Shown: positions 56,045 through 63,471 of the stretch, piece by piece | Layout: every line of letters starts with the position of its first letter | Numbering within the stretch: the first letter of the stretch is position 1 | DNA from: Vibrio comitans | Lineage (GTDB): Bacteria > Pseudomonadota > Gammaproteobacteria > Enterobacterales > Vibrionaceae | NCBI GenBank assembly: GCA_024346835.1 | Contig: AP024866.1 | Location: 1,488,001 to 1,552,000, forward strand | Direction: 5' to 3' | Length of the DNA: 64,000 nucleotides | Notes under the pieces: model-generated | What the model was told of the DNA's origin: nothing | Seen by the model: the letters and a program-made list of their open reading frames with translations, nothing else | The model's database searches: none | Program-made: the position numbers and the translations under genes

Positions 56045-56929
56045 ATGCAAAGATTTTTATACCTTGTTCTATTAACTACATTCAGTAGTCTCTCGTACGC
56101 GATGACAGAAGTACCTGACGTTTCGGCTATTCAAGATTTTGCCAGTTTAGTTCGCTGGGGGGGCGTTCTATTTTCTGTGCTTATCATTGCCTGTACTTGG
56201 TTACTACTCAGATTCATTGATTCCCTTGTAGAAAGTGTTAGTGCGCAATTTGTACAGTACCGAATGATTTTGCAAAAAGCGCAATCCTTCCTGCAGTTCT
56301 TCATCTACATTACTGCTGGTATTGTGGTGTTCATGATCAGCTTCAGAATCAACGACCATATATTGGCCCTAATTGGTGGTACTCTTGCCGTTTCGGTGGG
56401 CTTTGCATTAAAGGATCTCGCCGCTTCATTCATCGCAGGCTTAACAGTAATGATAGACCGCCCCTTCCAAGTAGGTGACCGCGTCACGTTCGAAGGCAAC
56501 TACGGAGACATTATTACCATCGGATTGCGCTCAGTTCGCATGCGTACCCTGAATGATGACATCATTACGATTCCTAATAACAAATTCCTTAATGAAGTCA
56601 CCGTCAGTGGCAACTATGGTGCGTTAGATATGCAAGTGGTCATCCCCTTCTTTATCGGAATGGATCAAGACATCGATCTGGCAAGAAACCTAATTCAAGA
56701 AGCCGCATCATCGAGTCGTTACATACATCTTCCCAAACCTGTTGTTGTTTTGGTCAAACAAACCATCACCGAGAACTATTTAGCAATACAATTGACCTGT
56801 AAGGCCTATGTTGTCGATACCGGATATGAGAAACTGTTCGAAACTGATATCACGCTGCGTGTAATGAAAGAGTTCAAGAAAAACGGCATTACTCCACCGC
56901 GCATTGCTGTGAGTTCACAACCAGCTTAA
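56045..56929 (+). CDS. MscS-family mechanosensitive channel
   Basis: A 294-residue inner-membrane protein. A possible cleaved leader (MQRFLYLVLLTTFSSLSYA) is followed by three helices; the pore helix region reads LALIGGTLAVSVGFALKDLAASFIAG, and the beta-domain follows as DRPFQVGDRVTFEGNYGDI with PNNKFLNEVT. This is the MscS core with an enlarged N-terminus. It begins one base after the AAA-like gene, so the two proteins are probably made in fixed ratio and may form one complex. Confidence 0.9.
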   Translation: MQRFLYLVLLTTFSSLSYAMTEVPDVSAIQDFASLVRWGGVLFSVLIIACTWLLLRFIDSLVESVSAQFVQYRMILQKAQSFLQFFIYITAGIVVFMISFRINDHILALIGGTLAVSVGFALKDLAASFIAGLTVMIDRPFQVGDRVTFEGNYGDIITIGLRSVRMRTLNDDIITIPNNKFLNEVTVSGNYGALDMQVVIPFFIGMDQDIDLARNLIQEAASSSRYIHLPKPVVVLVKQTITENYLAIQLTCKAYVVDTGYEKLFETDITLRVMKEFKKNGITPPRIAVSSQPA

Positions 56930-56966
56930 CCGTCGATAATTCGTCGAATACTAAACAGAGAATACA

Positions 56967-57227
56967 ATGGCAAGAACGATTCAATACGTATACAACAAAC
57001 AACACAAAGAACTACTGTTCTCTTATCAAGAGCACCGCAATATTCATGAAGCAGTTGCCGAAGCTGAGGGGATCGACCTAAAAGAGTTCCTTAAGATGGA
57101 ACAACAAATCGAAGCGGTATCTGATACAAAAGCCGTTCGTGATTATCGTGACAACTACTTCAGAAAGTTGGGCTTTGGCAAAATTACGCTAAAACCAAAA
57201 GAGAATAAGCCGATTGGCAAAAAATAA
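56967..57227 (+). CDS. Hypothetical 86-residue cytosolic protein of the AAA-MscS unit
   Basis: A soluble, charged protein (start MARTIQYVYNKQHKELLFSY, end KENKPIGKK) with a predicted helical centre and basic C-terminus. No family is recognised. It lies 37 bases after the channel gene in the same direction, and a strong terminator follows, so it is the last gene of a three-gene operon. AACAGAGA precedes the ATG. Confidence 0.75.
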   Translation: MARTIQYVYNKQHKELLFSYQEHRNIHEAVAEAEGIDLKEFLKMEQQIEAVSDTKAVRDYRDNYFRKLGFGKITLKPKENKPIGKK

Positions 57228-57231
57228 CACT

Positions 57232-57256
57232 AGGGGCCTGATGGCCCCTTTTTTAT
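57232..57256 (+). terminator. Terminator of the AAA-MscS unit
   Basis: AGGGGCC/GGCCCCT stem of 7 bp with loop TGAT and six T, five bases after the stop at 57227. Confidence 0.94.
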
Positions 57257-57262
57257 TGGCGT

Positions 57263-57306
57263 TTGTCTAAAACCACGCAGTACTGTATAAATACACAGTA
57301 CTGCGT
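57263..57306 (+). promoter_or_regulatory. SOS (LexA) box within a strong promoter
   Basis: The 20 bases 57281-57300 (TACTGTATAAATACACAGTA) match the LexA consensus at 18 positions and contain CTGT-N8-ACAG. The palindrome extends to 12-bp arms at 57275-57306. On the plus strand TTGTCT (57263-57268) and TATAAA (57286-57291) are 17 bases apart, so the box covers the -10 region. The first coding gene downstream is on the other strand, so the target is unclear. Confidence 0.8.
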
Positions 57307-57394
57307 AATTTTGAGAGTTTTCTTTGCGTTAAAGAAAATTTCTTTCGCCTAAATACGACAATGCCCCGAATAATCGAGGCATTATTATTATCGC
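57298..57394 (+). ncRNA. Candidate SOS-induced small RNA or micro-ORF transcript
   Basis: A transcript from the LexA-box promoter would run through an AAAGAAA/TTTCTTT hairpin (about 57331-57345) and end near an ATGCC-CGA/TCG-GGCAT hairpin at 57361-57382 with a T-rich tail. It also contains a 20-codon frame at 57361-57423 (MPRIIEALLLSQSLIKEPYR) without a ribosome site, and would be antisense to the 3' end of the neighbouring minus-strand gene. No expression evidence is available. Confidence 0.3.
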
Positions 57395-57403
57395 AAAGTC
57401 TAA

Positions 57404-57778
57404 TTAAAGAGCCTTATAGATAACCTTATTTCCTGACAACTGTTCTCTTTGAACAAGATTCTCAGTCAGCAATTTTTTCAGTGCGCCGGTTGCCCAAGAA
57501 GCCGCTTTAGCCTCTTCTTGACCTGCCTCTAGACCGATCCCTTTAGGGTTGATGCCTTCAGCGTTGGCAACAACGATATCAAGTACCTGTTGCTGCTTTG
57601 GAGTAAGTGCAATGTCTGAAGCCTTCACTTCTACATTGTCTTCAACCTTAACGGTTGCAGTCGCTACTGCTGGTTTTGTTGCAGCTTTAACTACTGGCTT
57701 AGAAGCAGCAGTTTTAGCGCTAGTTCTGATGCGCTTTTGCAGCTTCATCTGCACGTTACGTTTATGTGCAAGTCTCAT
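57404..57778 (-). CDS. Small basic protein with Lys/Ala-rich tail and winged-helix-like C-terminus
   Basis: A 124-residue protein. Residues 1-45 are Lys/Ala/Val-rich with histone-like composition (KTAASKPVVKAATKPAVATA); residues about 55-124 look like a small helix-turn-helix (ALTPKQQQVLDIVVANAEGINPKGIGLEAGQ, TGALKKLLTENLVQREQL) resembling MarR-like or Mu-C-type wHTH domains. This suggests a DNA-associated protein; the family is not recognised with confidence. GGGG lies about 9 bases before the ATG. It is convergent with the SOS-box transcript. Confidence 0.72.
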   Translation of the reverse strand: MRLAHKRNVQMKLQKRIRTSAKTAASKPVVKAATKPAVATATVKVEDNVEVKASDIALTPKQQQVLDIVVANAEGINPKGIGLEAGQEEAKAASWATGALKKLLTENLVQREQLSGNKVIYKAL

Positions 57779-58121
57779 TAAATGATTCCCCTGTTCACTG
57801 CTTCTCAGCAGGCATGAAAATTTGAAGCGTGTTTATAGCAAAATAGCGCTCAAATTTGTAGATTTTTGCTTCTGAAAGAACCGAAAATTACATTTATTGA
57901 ATAAACCGAACAGGATACTTAACAATTCATATTCATCTGATTAATCTAAGTACTGAACTCTGGACAAAATTAGAGCGACTCAATGTACGAGCAATTAAGA
58001 CTGCCAGAAAAGCAATCGCATGCTAACTCAAAGCAAAAGGTGAACATTTTTTTTAATCGCTACATGTTTTAGGTACAGGTTAAATTTTATTATCAAATCC
58101 TACGAAATAGGAAAATTGAGA
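57779..58121. other. Mostly gene-free region
   Basis: AT-rich. A 29-codon frame at 57983-58072 (MYEQLRLPEKQSHANSKQK) has a weak ribosome site and no known family. It is mentioned only because it has an acceptable length and codon use; I do not call it a gene. Confidence 0.35.
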
Positions 58122-58262
58122 ATGATCATTTTAGCCATAATAGCAGCGGTAACATTAGGTTTAAGTCTTTGGACTTACAAAGCATATCGAGCAGAGTTAA
58201 CAGATTTAAAGGCTACCTATGAGACAATAGAAAAACAAAAAAAGAGCGCCGAAGCGCTCTAG
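58122..58262 (+). CDS. Candidate small membrane protein
   Basis: A 46-residue frame: one helix (MIILAIIAAVTLGLSLWTY) followed by a coiled-coil-like segment (AELTDLKATYETIEKQKK). It is preceded by AGGAAAATTGAG. Its last codons form part of the terminator of the minus-strand nagK gene. The transmembrane-plus-coiled-coil design is common in real small proteins, but no family is recognised. Confidence 0.5.
   Translation: MIILAIIAAVTLGLSLWTYKAYRAELTDLKATYETIEKQKKSAEAL
58236..58260 (-). terminator. Terminator of nagK
   Basis: On the minus strand an AGAGCGC/GCGCTCT stem with a TTCG loop is followed by a T-run. It lies 28 bases after the nagK stop and overlaps the small plus-strand ORF. Confidence 0.9.
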
Positions 58263-58288
58263 TTTCTATATGCTGTTTAAGCGGAAGC

Positions 58289-59197
58289 TTATCGAATGTT
58301 CAAGAATGCTGCGCCGCGCACACCGCCTGAATCGCCGTGTTTCGCCTTAATAATTTTAGGGCACTTAGCCACTGGCATTAAGTACTTTGGCACACGCTTT
58401 GGCATTTCTTCGTATATCAACTCGAAGTTTGATAGCCCGCCGCCCAGAGAAACCACGTGTGGGTCGTAAGCGGTGAAGATGTTCGCAAAACAAATCGCTA
58501 GCAGCTCCATAAAGCGCTCTACGTGTTCTACTGCTTTTTCTTCACCCTCGTTATAAGCTGTAATGATGTCGATAGCTTTCTTCTTCTCACCATAGTAGTG
58601 ATCGTAGATCAGCTCGAATCCGCGACCAGAAAGGTAGCTGTCTAAACAGCCTTTCTTACCACAACCACAGCCTAGCAAAGGCGCATTTTCGCCTAGGTGG
58701 AACCATGCATCGATAGGAAGACGAGTGTGGCCAACCTCTCCTGCTACGTGGTTGCGACCAGAGAAAACCTTGCCTTCATGAATAATGCCACCACCGAAAC
58801 CAGTGCCAAGAATCAAGCCCATTACAGACTCTTCATCTTTCAATTCATCATCCCATGCTTCAGACAGAGCAAAACAGTTCGCATCATTTTCAATCTTAAC
58901 GCTGCGTCCAATGCGAGCTTCGAGATCAGCACGTAAAGGCTTACCTTTTGCTGCTGGTACGTTTACCGTCAAGATAGTGTTGTCTTCTGCATCTTCCATA
59001 CCAGGAAGACCAAATCCAATAAGACCTTCTACACCAAAATGCGCATCGTATTTTTCTACCAAACCAGCCAATGTTTCAACTAGCTTTGCATAGTCATCAC
59101 CTGGTGTTGGCACTCGTTCTGTCGCTAAACGCTCCAGACTCTCATTAAACGCACCAAATTCAATCTTAGTGCCGCCCACATCAAAGCCATAAAACAT
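58289..59197 (-). CDS. nagK: N-acetylglucosamine kinase (ROK family)
   Basis: A 302-residue cytoplasmic kinase that phosphorylates GlcNAc recovered from murein turnover. The ATP/ROK start [12 protein letters not shown], catalytic Asp region [21 protein letters not shown], zinc motif [17 protein letters not shown] and GGGLSNFE are intact. In E. coli nagK is next to cobB; here about 4.8 kb (AAA-MscS unit and small genes) separates them in the same relative order. Confidence 0.95.
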   Translation of the reverse strand: MFYGFDVGGTKIEFGAFNESLERLATERVPTPGDDYAKLVETLAGLVEKYDAHFGVEGLIGFGLPGMEDAEDNTILTVNVPAAKGKPLRADLEARIGRSVKIENDANCFALSEAWDDELKDEESVMGLILGTGFGGGIIHEGKVFSGRNHVAGEVGHTRLPIDAWFHLGENAPLLGCGCGKKGCLDSYLSGRGFELIYDHYYGEKKKAIDIITAYNEGEEKAVEHVERFMELLAICFANIFTAYDPHVVSLGGGLSNFELIYEEMPKRVPKYLMPVAKCPKIIKAKHGDSGGVRGAAFLNIR

Positions 59198-59346
59198 CAG
59201 TCATCTCCTAAACTAAACCGTATAATTCATTGAAAAATAATTCGTATTATCCCGATCTTCTGGCATACATACCGTGATGACTGCCATAAAAAAAAGTCAG
59301 CTCAGTCTATTCGGTTAAACTCCGTTCGCAGATGTAACTAAAAAAC

Positions 59347-60066
59347 TTATTTTGATAGATAGTGATTAAGCACTGGACGGCTAAAATCTCTCTTTTCTCT
59401 TGTTTTGCTCAGCATGTAGCTTTCTTTGAACACCTCAAACCATGATTGCAACTCATCACTGGCATTGTTTAAACCAAACTCTTGAAAAACAAGAGACGCT
59501 ACCTCGCAAGTGGCTAGATGTTGTTCATGTTCTGATTTTCTCATTACATATTCAGAGATTTTTTCTGGTTGAATAGACATGACGGGGAAATGATGTAAAT
59601 ACTCCGACTTTCTATAAATCCTACGCGCCTCACGCCAACTGGCATCTAGGAAAATAAATAGCGGTATCTTGTCCTGAACAAAGCTTAGTCTCTCATCAGG
59701 AACAAGCGCATTAGAATCAAATAGATAATTTTCTGGAAATATCAGAATGGGCTGATACCTTGTATCTTGTAATAGCGACAACATTTGGGCATCAGGTTCT
59801 GTACGGTTCCATTGATACGCATGAGCATCTTCACAGATATCAGCGATGAGTCGTCCTGTGTTGCTCGGTTTTAATACTTCGTTGTCCGAGTAAATTAGCA
59901 GGCATGCAAAACCTGTATGAGCCTGGGGCTGATGAGCGCAAATACAATACTGCTGCGCGATACGACAATGTGGGCAACGCTCTACCTTAGATCCCCTAGC
60001 GCTAAACGGTTTGGTAGATTGTTTCAGTCTGTACTCAACGAGTTTATGAACGGCATGTACACGCAT
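59347..60066 (-). CDS. tapT: tRNA-uridine aminocarboxypropyltransferase TapT (DTW domain)
   Basis: A 239-residue protein of the DTW family that adds an acp group to uridine 47 of tRNA. The start resembles E. coli YfiP/TapT (PFSARGSKVERCPHC), with three zinc-like cysteines (CPHCRIAQQYCIC), KPSNTGRLIADI, RTEP and the DTW motif as DASW in FIFLDASWREARR. The start at 60066 is preceded by AGGG at six bases; a longer frame from 60126 would add a hydrophobic stretch not found in the family. Confidence 0.88.
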   Translation of the reverse strand: MRVHAVHKLVEYRLKQSTKPFSARGSKVERCPHCRIAQQYCICAHQPQAHTGFACLLIYSDNEVLKPSNTGRLIADICEDAHAYQWNRTEPDAQMLSLLQDTRYQPILIFPENYLFDSNALVPDERLSFVQDKIPLFIFLDASWREARRIYRKSEYLHHFPVMSIQPEKISEYVMRKSEHEQHLATCEVASLVFQEFGLNNASDELQSWFEVFKESYMLSKTREKRDFSRPVLNHYLSK

Positions 60067-60144
60067 TTTTCGCCCTACTGCGTAAAAGGAAGTAAGAGTA
60101 ATGAAGCACACTAGAATTGTCATCACCTTGGAGAAAAATATTTA

Positions 60145-60930
60145 ATGGACGTTGCATCCATAAGGTTAAGTGTTTTTATCGTAGTGCTGTGTATCTGCGC
60201 ACTAGTAGAAGCTCTGAAACCCAAACGCCCACTGACCCAGCCAAAAGGTTTTCGTTGGCTAAATAATCTCAGTTTAACCGGATTTAACTCAGTAATTTTA
60301 GTGATCACCATGCCGCTATTGGCGGTAGAGGCTGCGCTCTGGGCCGAGCAAAACCAAATTGGATTGCTATATTGGCTATCAGTCCCTTTACCTATCGCAA
60401 CTGCGCTTGCAGTTATAGCGCTGGACTGCGCCATCTACTGGCAACATCGCTTGTTTCACCGCATTCCAATGCTTTGGAGCCTGCATAAAGTCCATCATGC
60501 AGACCAAGACATCGACGTCACCACTGGCGCACGCTTTCACCCTATTGAAATCTGGTTGTCTATGTGGATAAAGATTGGCTTAGTTTTCGCCCTTGGTGTT
60601 CCACCTGTTGCGGTTATTATTTTTGAGATTGTGCTTAATGCCAGCGCTATGTTCAATCACAGTAATATGCGCCTGCCTTTGTCCTTAGACAGAGTACTGC
60701 GCAAATGGCTAGTGACACCAGATATGCACAGAGTCCACCACTCCACAATAAGGCAAGAGACAGACTCCAACTATGGATTTTGTCTTTCAATTTGGGATCG
60801 CATGTTCCAAAGTTATATAGATCAACCGAAGTTGGGCCATCAAAACATGAATATTGGGATTGGTGTTTTCCGTAAGCCTCAAGAGCAACGAATTGATAAA
60901 ATGCTGACTCAGCCTTTCAGGAAGAATTAA
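60145..60930 (+). CDS. Sterol desaturase/fatty acid hydroxylase family protein
   Basis: A 261-residue membrane protein with about four helices and the di-iron histidine boxes HRLFH (about 109), HKVHH (about 118) and MHRVHH (about 196), typical of the C5 sterol desaturase/fatty-acid hydroxylase superfamily. The bacterial substrate is unknown, probably a membrane lipid. The stop overlaps the next ATG by one base. Confidence 0.9.
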   Translation: MDVASIRLSVFIVVLCICALVEALKPKRPLTQPKGFRWLNNLSLTGFNSVILVITMPLLAVEAALWAEQNQIGLLYWLSVPLPIATALAVIALDCAIYWQHRLFHRIPMLWSLHKVHHADQDIDVTTGARFHPIEIWLSMWIKIGLVFALGVPPVAVIIFEIVLNASAMFNHSNMRLPLSLDRVLRKWLVTPDMHRVHHSTIRQETDSNYGFCLSIWDRMFQSYIDQPKLGHQNMNIGIGVFRKPQEQRIDKMLTQPFRKN

Positions 60931-61439
60931 TGACACGCCTACATAGCTCAAAATTACTACTTATTACATTAGCTACGCTATTAACAGCCTGTGCGTCTGG
61001 CCCTGAAACGAATTCTCAAGCGCGAGTAAACACCAATCAGATTGACCAGCAAATTGACGATAAAGTTTCCAAGCAAAAAAGTGATGAGCTATTTCGATTT
61101 TACAAAGTGTGGCACCAGACCCCCTACCGGCTTGGTGGGACAACACAAAACGGCATAGATTGCTCCGCATTCACGCAAATTGCCTATTCACAATTATTCA
61201 CGCAACCTCTGCCAAGAACGACGGAATTACAAAGCCAGGTCGGCAAGGAAGTCGATTATGACGATAGACGTTTTGGTGACTTGGTTTTCTTTAAAACAGG
61301 CTTCAATACCCGACATGTAGGGATTTATGTGGAAGACAACAGCTTCATGCATGCCTCTACGTCTCGCGGCGTCATTATCTCGCGCCTTGACTCTCCTTAC
61401 TGGGCCGATGTGTTTTGGCAAATTCGCCGTGTAAATTAG
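60930..61439 (+). CDS. NlpC/P60 family lipoprotein (MepS/NlpC-like)
   Basis: A 169-residue outer-membrane lipoprotein (lipobox LLTACA) with a C40 peptidase domain. Catalytic Cys is in NGIDCSAFTQ, His in TRHVGIYVED, and the end HASTSRGVIISRL matches MepS closely. It is likely a murein endopeptidase that cuts D-Glu-mDAP cross-links. Coupled to the desaturase-like gene by TAATG. Confidence 0.9.
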   Translation: MTRLHSSKLLLITLATLLTACASGPETNSQARVNTNQIDQQIDDKVSKQKSDELFRFYKVWHQTPYRLGGTTQNGIDCSAFTQIAYSQLFTQPLPRTTELQSQVGKEVDYDDRRFGDLVFFKTGFNTRHVGIYVEDNSFMHASTSRGVIISRLDSPYWADVFWQIRRVN

Positions 61440-61461
61440 TTAATTAGGCAAACACGTAGAA

Positions 61462-61584
61462 TTATAGAGAATCAACGTCTGGTCCTATAAAAATCAAACC
61501 AATATCATCTGCGTATAGCTCTTTCATTAGTTGGCATAAATAAGCGCTAGTGCGTCCACCTGAAAAGCTTACAACTTTCTTCAT
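61462..61584 (-). pseudogene. Truncated PP-loop (PAPS reductase-like) gene remnant
   Basis: A 40-codon frame starting MKKVVSFSGGRTSAYLCQLMKELY with GAGGAC in front of the ATG. The PP-loop SGGRTSAYL is typical of phosphoadenosine-phosphosulfate-reductase-like or phage adenine-nucleotide-alpha-hydrolase proteins, which are 200 residues or more. The frame stops after DVDSL, so only the nucleotide-binding start survives, probably the relic of a mobile element. Confidence 0.6.
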
Positions 61585-61847
61585 TGCTAATGTCCTCAGG
61601 ATATTAGCAATCCTTTATATGTTCAATTGGCTGTTTTGGTTAAACCCCTTTACCTTTTCGGAGTCATTTAGAATGATTTTGGTGTCTAGTTGCTAGACGT
61701 AAAAAGCGAATATTTCATTAATTTTTAAAGCATTTTTTCCCTTCAACCTAATGCAGCGATATAATAGAGCCAACAAGAAAAGTTTGGGCCCGAACGCTTC
61801 TGTTGACGTTGTTTAGAAGACTTTATTGAATGAATCTAGGAGATAAA

Positions 61848-61961
61848 ATGAAATTTAGCGTTAACTTCAACTTAGAAGTAGATAATGCAGTAATGCTCAA
61901 AACCATTGGCTTGCTCAGCACATTTATAGCTTCAATGGGCTTTGTGATTAGCAACATGTAA
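61848..61961 (+). CDS. Small one-helix membrane protein
   Basis: A 37-residue frame: MKFSVNFNLEVDNAVMLKTI, then a hydrophobic segment (GLLSTFIASMGFVIS) ending NM. TAGGAGATAAA is an excellent ribosome site, a TATAAT box lies at 61760-61765, and a terminator follows, so the whole looks like a functional monocistronic unit. Family not recognised. Confidence 0.68.
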   Translation: MKFSVNFNLEVDNAVMLKTIGLLSTFIASMGFVISNM

Positions 61962-61969
61962 GTAGATCT

Positions 61970-61996
61970 GGGCTGATTCAGTCAGCCCTACCTTTC
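61970..61996 (+). terminator. Terminator of the 37-residue protein gene
   Basis: GGGCTGA/TCAGCCC stem of 7 bp with a 5-nt loop and a moderately T-rich tail (ACCTTTCT). Confidence 0.65.
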
Positions 61997-62365
61997 TATT
62001 GAATCAGGACCGACGATTATCATTGAGAAATGAGAATAGGACTCTCACATGTACTACACATCATATTTGATAAGCAGTGTTTGCTATACACTTACTTAAC
62101 CAGATGTATTTTGGACATAAAAGTCGCTGAGGTTGTACCGCTACCAGAGGGGACAGCTAGTAGGATTACCTGATTGACCTTTCTGGAATAAAGCCATTCC
62201 AATTCACTTACTCTATCGTTCTATGCTTTCTTGCAAATTCGGCATGTAAATTAGCAATTCCTACAAAAAGTTTTTGATCCAGACTAGGTAATACCACTCT
62301 ACTGCTATTACCTAGCGAGAATTAGCCTAAACTTAATTACGTGAGGATCAGCTGAGGCGTAAATT
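61989..62365. other. Region without recognised gene; contains an inverted repeat
   Basis: The only clear structure is a perfect 10-bp inverted repeat, CTAGGTAATA/TATTACCTAG (62284-62293 and 62306-62315, 12-nt spacer), about 50 bases before the fructosamine kinase gene. It has no T-run. A 47-codon frame at 62030-62173 has no support. Confidence 0.5.
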
Positions 62366-63238
62366 ATGTGGCAGGCGATAACCCAACAGCTTTCAGACAT
62401 ATTGATGTTTGAATTCAAGATTGAAGAAAAGAGGCGCATTACTTCCGGTGATATTAGCGAAAGCTATATGATCAGCGATGGTGAGCAGCGCTACTTTATT
62501 AAGATCAATAGTAAAGAGTTTCTTGCCAGCTTTTCAGCCGAAGTTGATAACCTTAATGAACTGAGACTGTCTAATACCGTATCGACCCCGGAGATCGTGC
62601 ACTTTGGCTCGACTAAAGAAGCGTCCTTTTTAATTCTCAACTACCTCCCTACCCATCCGCTATCTAATCACGAAGCCAGTTACCAGTTTGGCCAAGACGT
62701 CGCGCGATTACACTCTTGGGGTGATCAACAAGAGTACGGCTTTGATAACGACAATTACATTGGCGCAACTGTGCAGCCCAATCGCTGGCACAAAAAGTGG
62801 TGCCAATTTTTTGCTGAGCAACGCATTGGATGGCAACTGCAACTGCTTAAAGAGAAAGGCATAGAATTCGGAAACTTGGAAGAAATCATAGATAGCGTCA
62901 AGTTCTCGCTTTCGAATCACCACCCAAAACCGGCTTTATTGCATGGTGATTTATGGCATGGCAACTGCGCTGAGTCTCCATTTGGACCCATTTGTTATGA
63001 TCCTGCCTGTTATTGGGGAGATAGAGAGTGTGATATCGCAATGACCGAGTTATTTGGGGGATTTCCTGATGCCTTCTATCAAGGCTATAAGAGTATCAAA
63101 CCCCTGCTGGAAGGTTATGAAGAGCGCAAAAACACCTATAATCTTTACCATGTGCTGAACCATTGCAATCTCTTTGGCGGACACTATTTGAATGACGCGC
63201 AACTGAGGATAGACGAACTACTCAAACAATATGCGTGA
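62366..63238 (+). CDS. Fructosamine kinase family protein
   Basis: A 290-residue APH-like kinase. Conserved residues include KINSKEF (ATP lysine region), LLHGDLWHGNCA (catalytic loop with Asp) and YDPACYWGDRECDIAM (metal-binding Asp region). The family phosphorylates glycated amines (ketosamine repair); the substrate of the bacterial form (YniA-like) is not established. Its stop lies 29 bases before the CPXCG gene. Confidence 0.92.
   Translation: MWQAITQQLSDILMFEFKIEEKRRITSGDISESYMISDGEQRYFIKINSKEFLASFSAEVDNLNELRLSNTVSTPEIVHFGSTKEASFLILNYLPTHPLSNHEASYQFGQDVARLHSWGDQQEYGFDNDNYIGATVQPNRWHKKWCQFFAEQRIGWQLQLLKEKGIEFGNLEEIIDSVKFSLSNHHPKPALLHGDLWHGNCAESPFGPICYDPACYWGDRECDIAMTELFGGFPDAFYQGYKSIKPLLEGYEERKNTYNLYHVLNHCNLFGGHYLNDAQLRIDELLKQYA
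62647..62654 (-). other. KOPS-type octamer
   Basis: GGGTAGGG on the minus strand, right of dif and oriented toward it, inside the fructosamine kinase gene. Confidence 0.55.
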
Positions 63239-63267
63239 ATACTGAACCCAGCGTCAGGAGCACCATT

Positions 63268-63471
63268 ATGAAAGAATATGCTGAAAGACATGTTTCTTGC
63301 CCTCACTGTGGCCAACATATTACCGTTCCCTTAGATACGACTCAGGGCAATCAAGATTTCTATGATGATTGCCCTGCCTGTTGCCACTCTATCCATCTCA
63401 GCATGGAATTAGATGAGGTAAGAGATAAAGTCGAATTGAAGATTGATGCTGACGACGAGCAAATCTTCTAA
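63268..63471 (+). CDS. CPXCG motif-containing cysteine-rich protein
   Basis: A 67-residue zinc-ribbon-like protein with CPHCG (near 10) and CPAC (near 36). It matches the Cys-rich CPXCG family; function unknown. AGGAGC lies before the ATG at 63268; the frame is open to 63235, but that start overlaps the previous gene and lacks a ribosome site. Its stop overlaps the convergent ribE stop by four bases. Confidence 0.87.
   Translation: MKEYAERHVSCPHCGQHITVPLDTTQGNQDFYDDCPACCHSIHLSMELDEVRDKVELKIDADDEQIF

Noticed and set aside
56473..56485. GTGACCGCGTCAC in the MscS gene as a fifth matS site
   Set aside because: The sixth base is C where the consensus needs A or G; it is a 12/13 match inside coding sequence and not counted.
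62030..62173. 47-codon ORF in the gap before the fructosamine kinase gene
   Set aside because: No ribosome site, no family, and cysteine/leucine-rich composition typical of a chance frame.
61440..62365. Integron attC or attachment sites in the gene-poor stretch
   Set aside because: No core-site pair (RYYYAAC/GTTRRRY) in the right arrangement and no integrase gene nearby.
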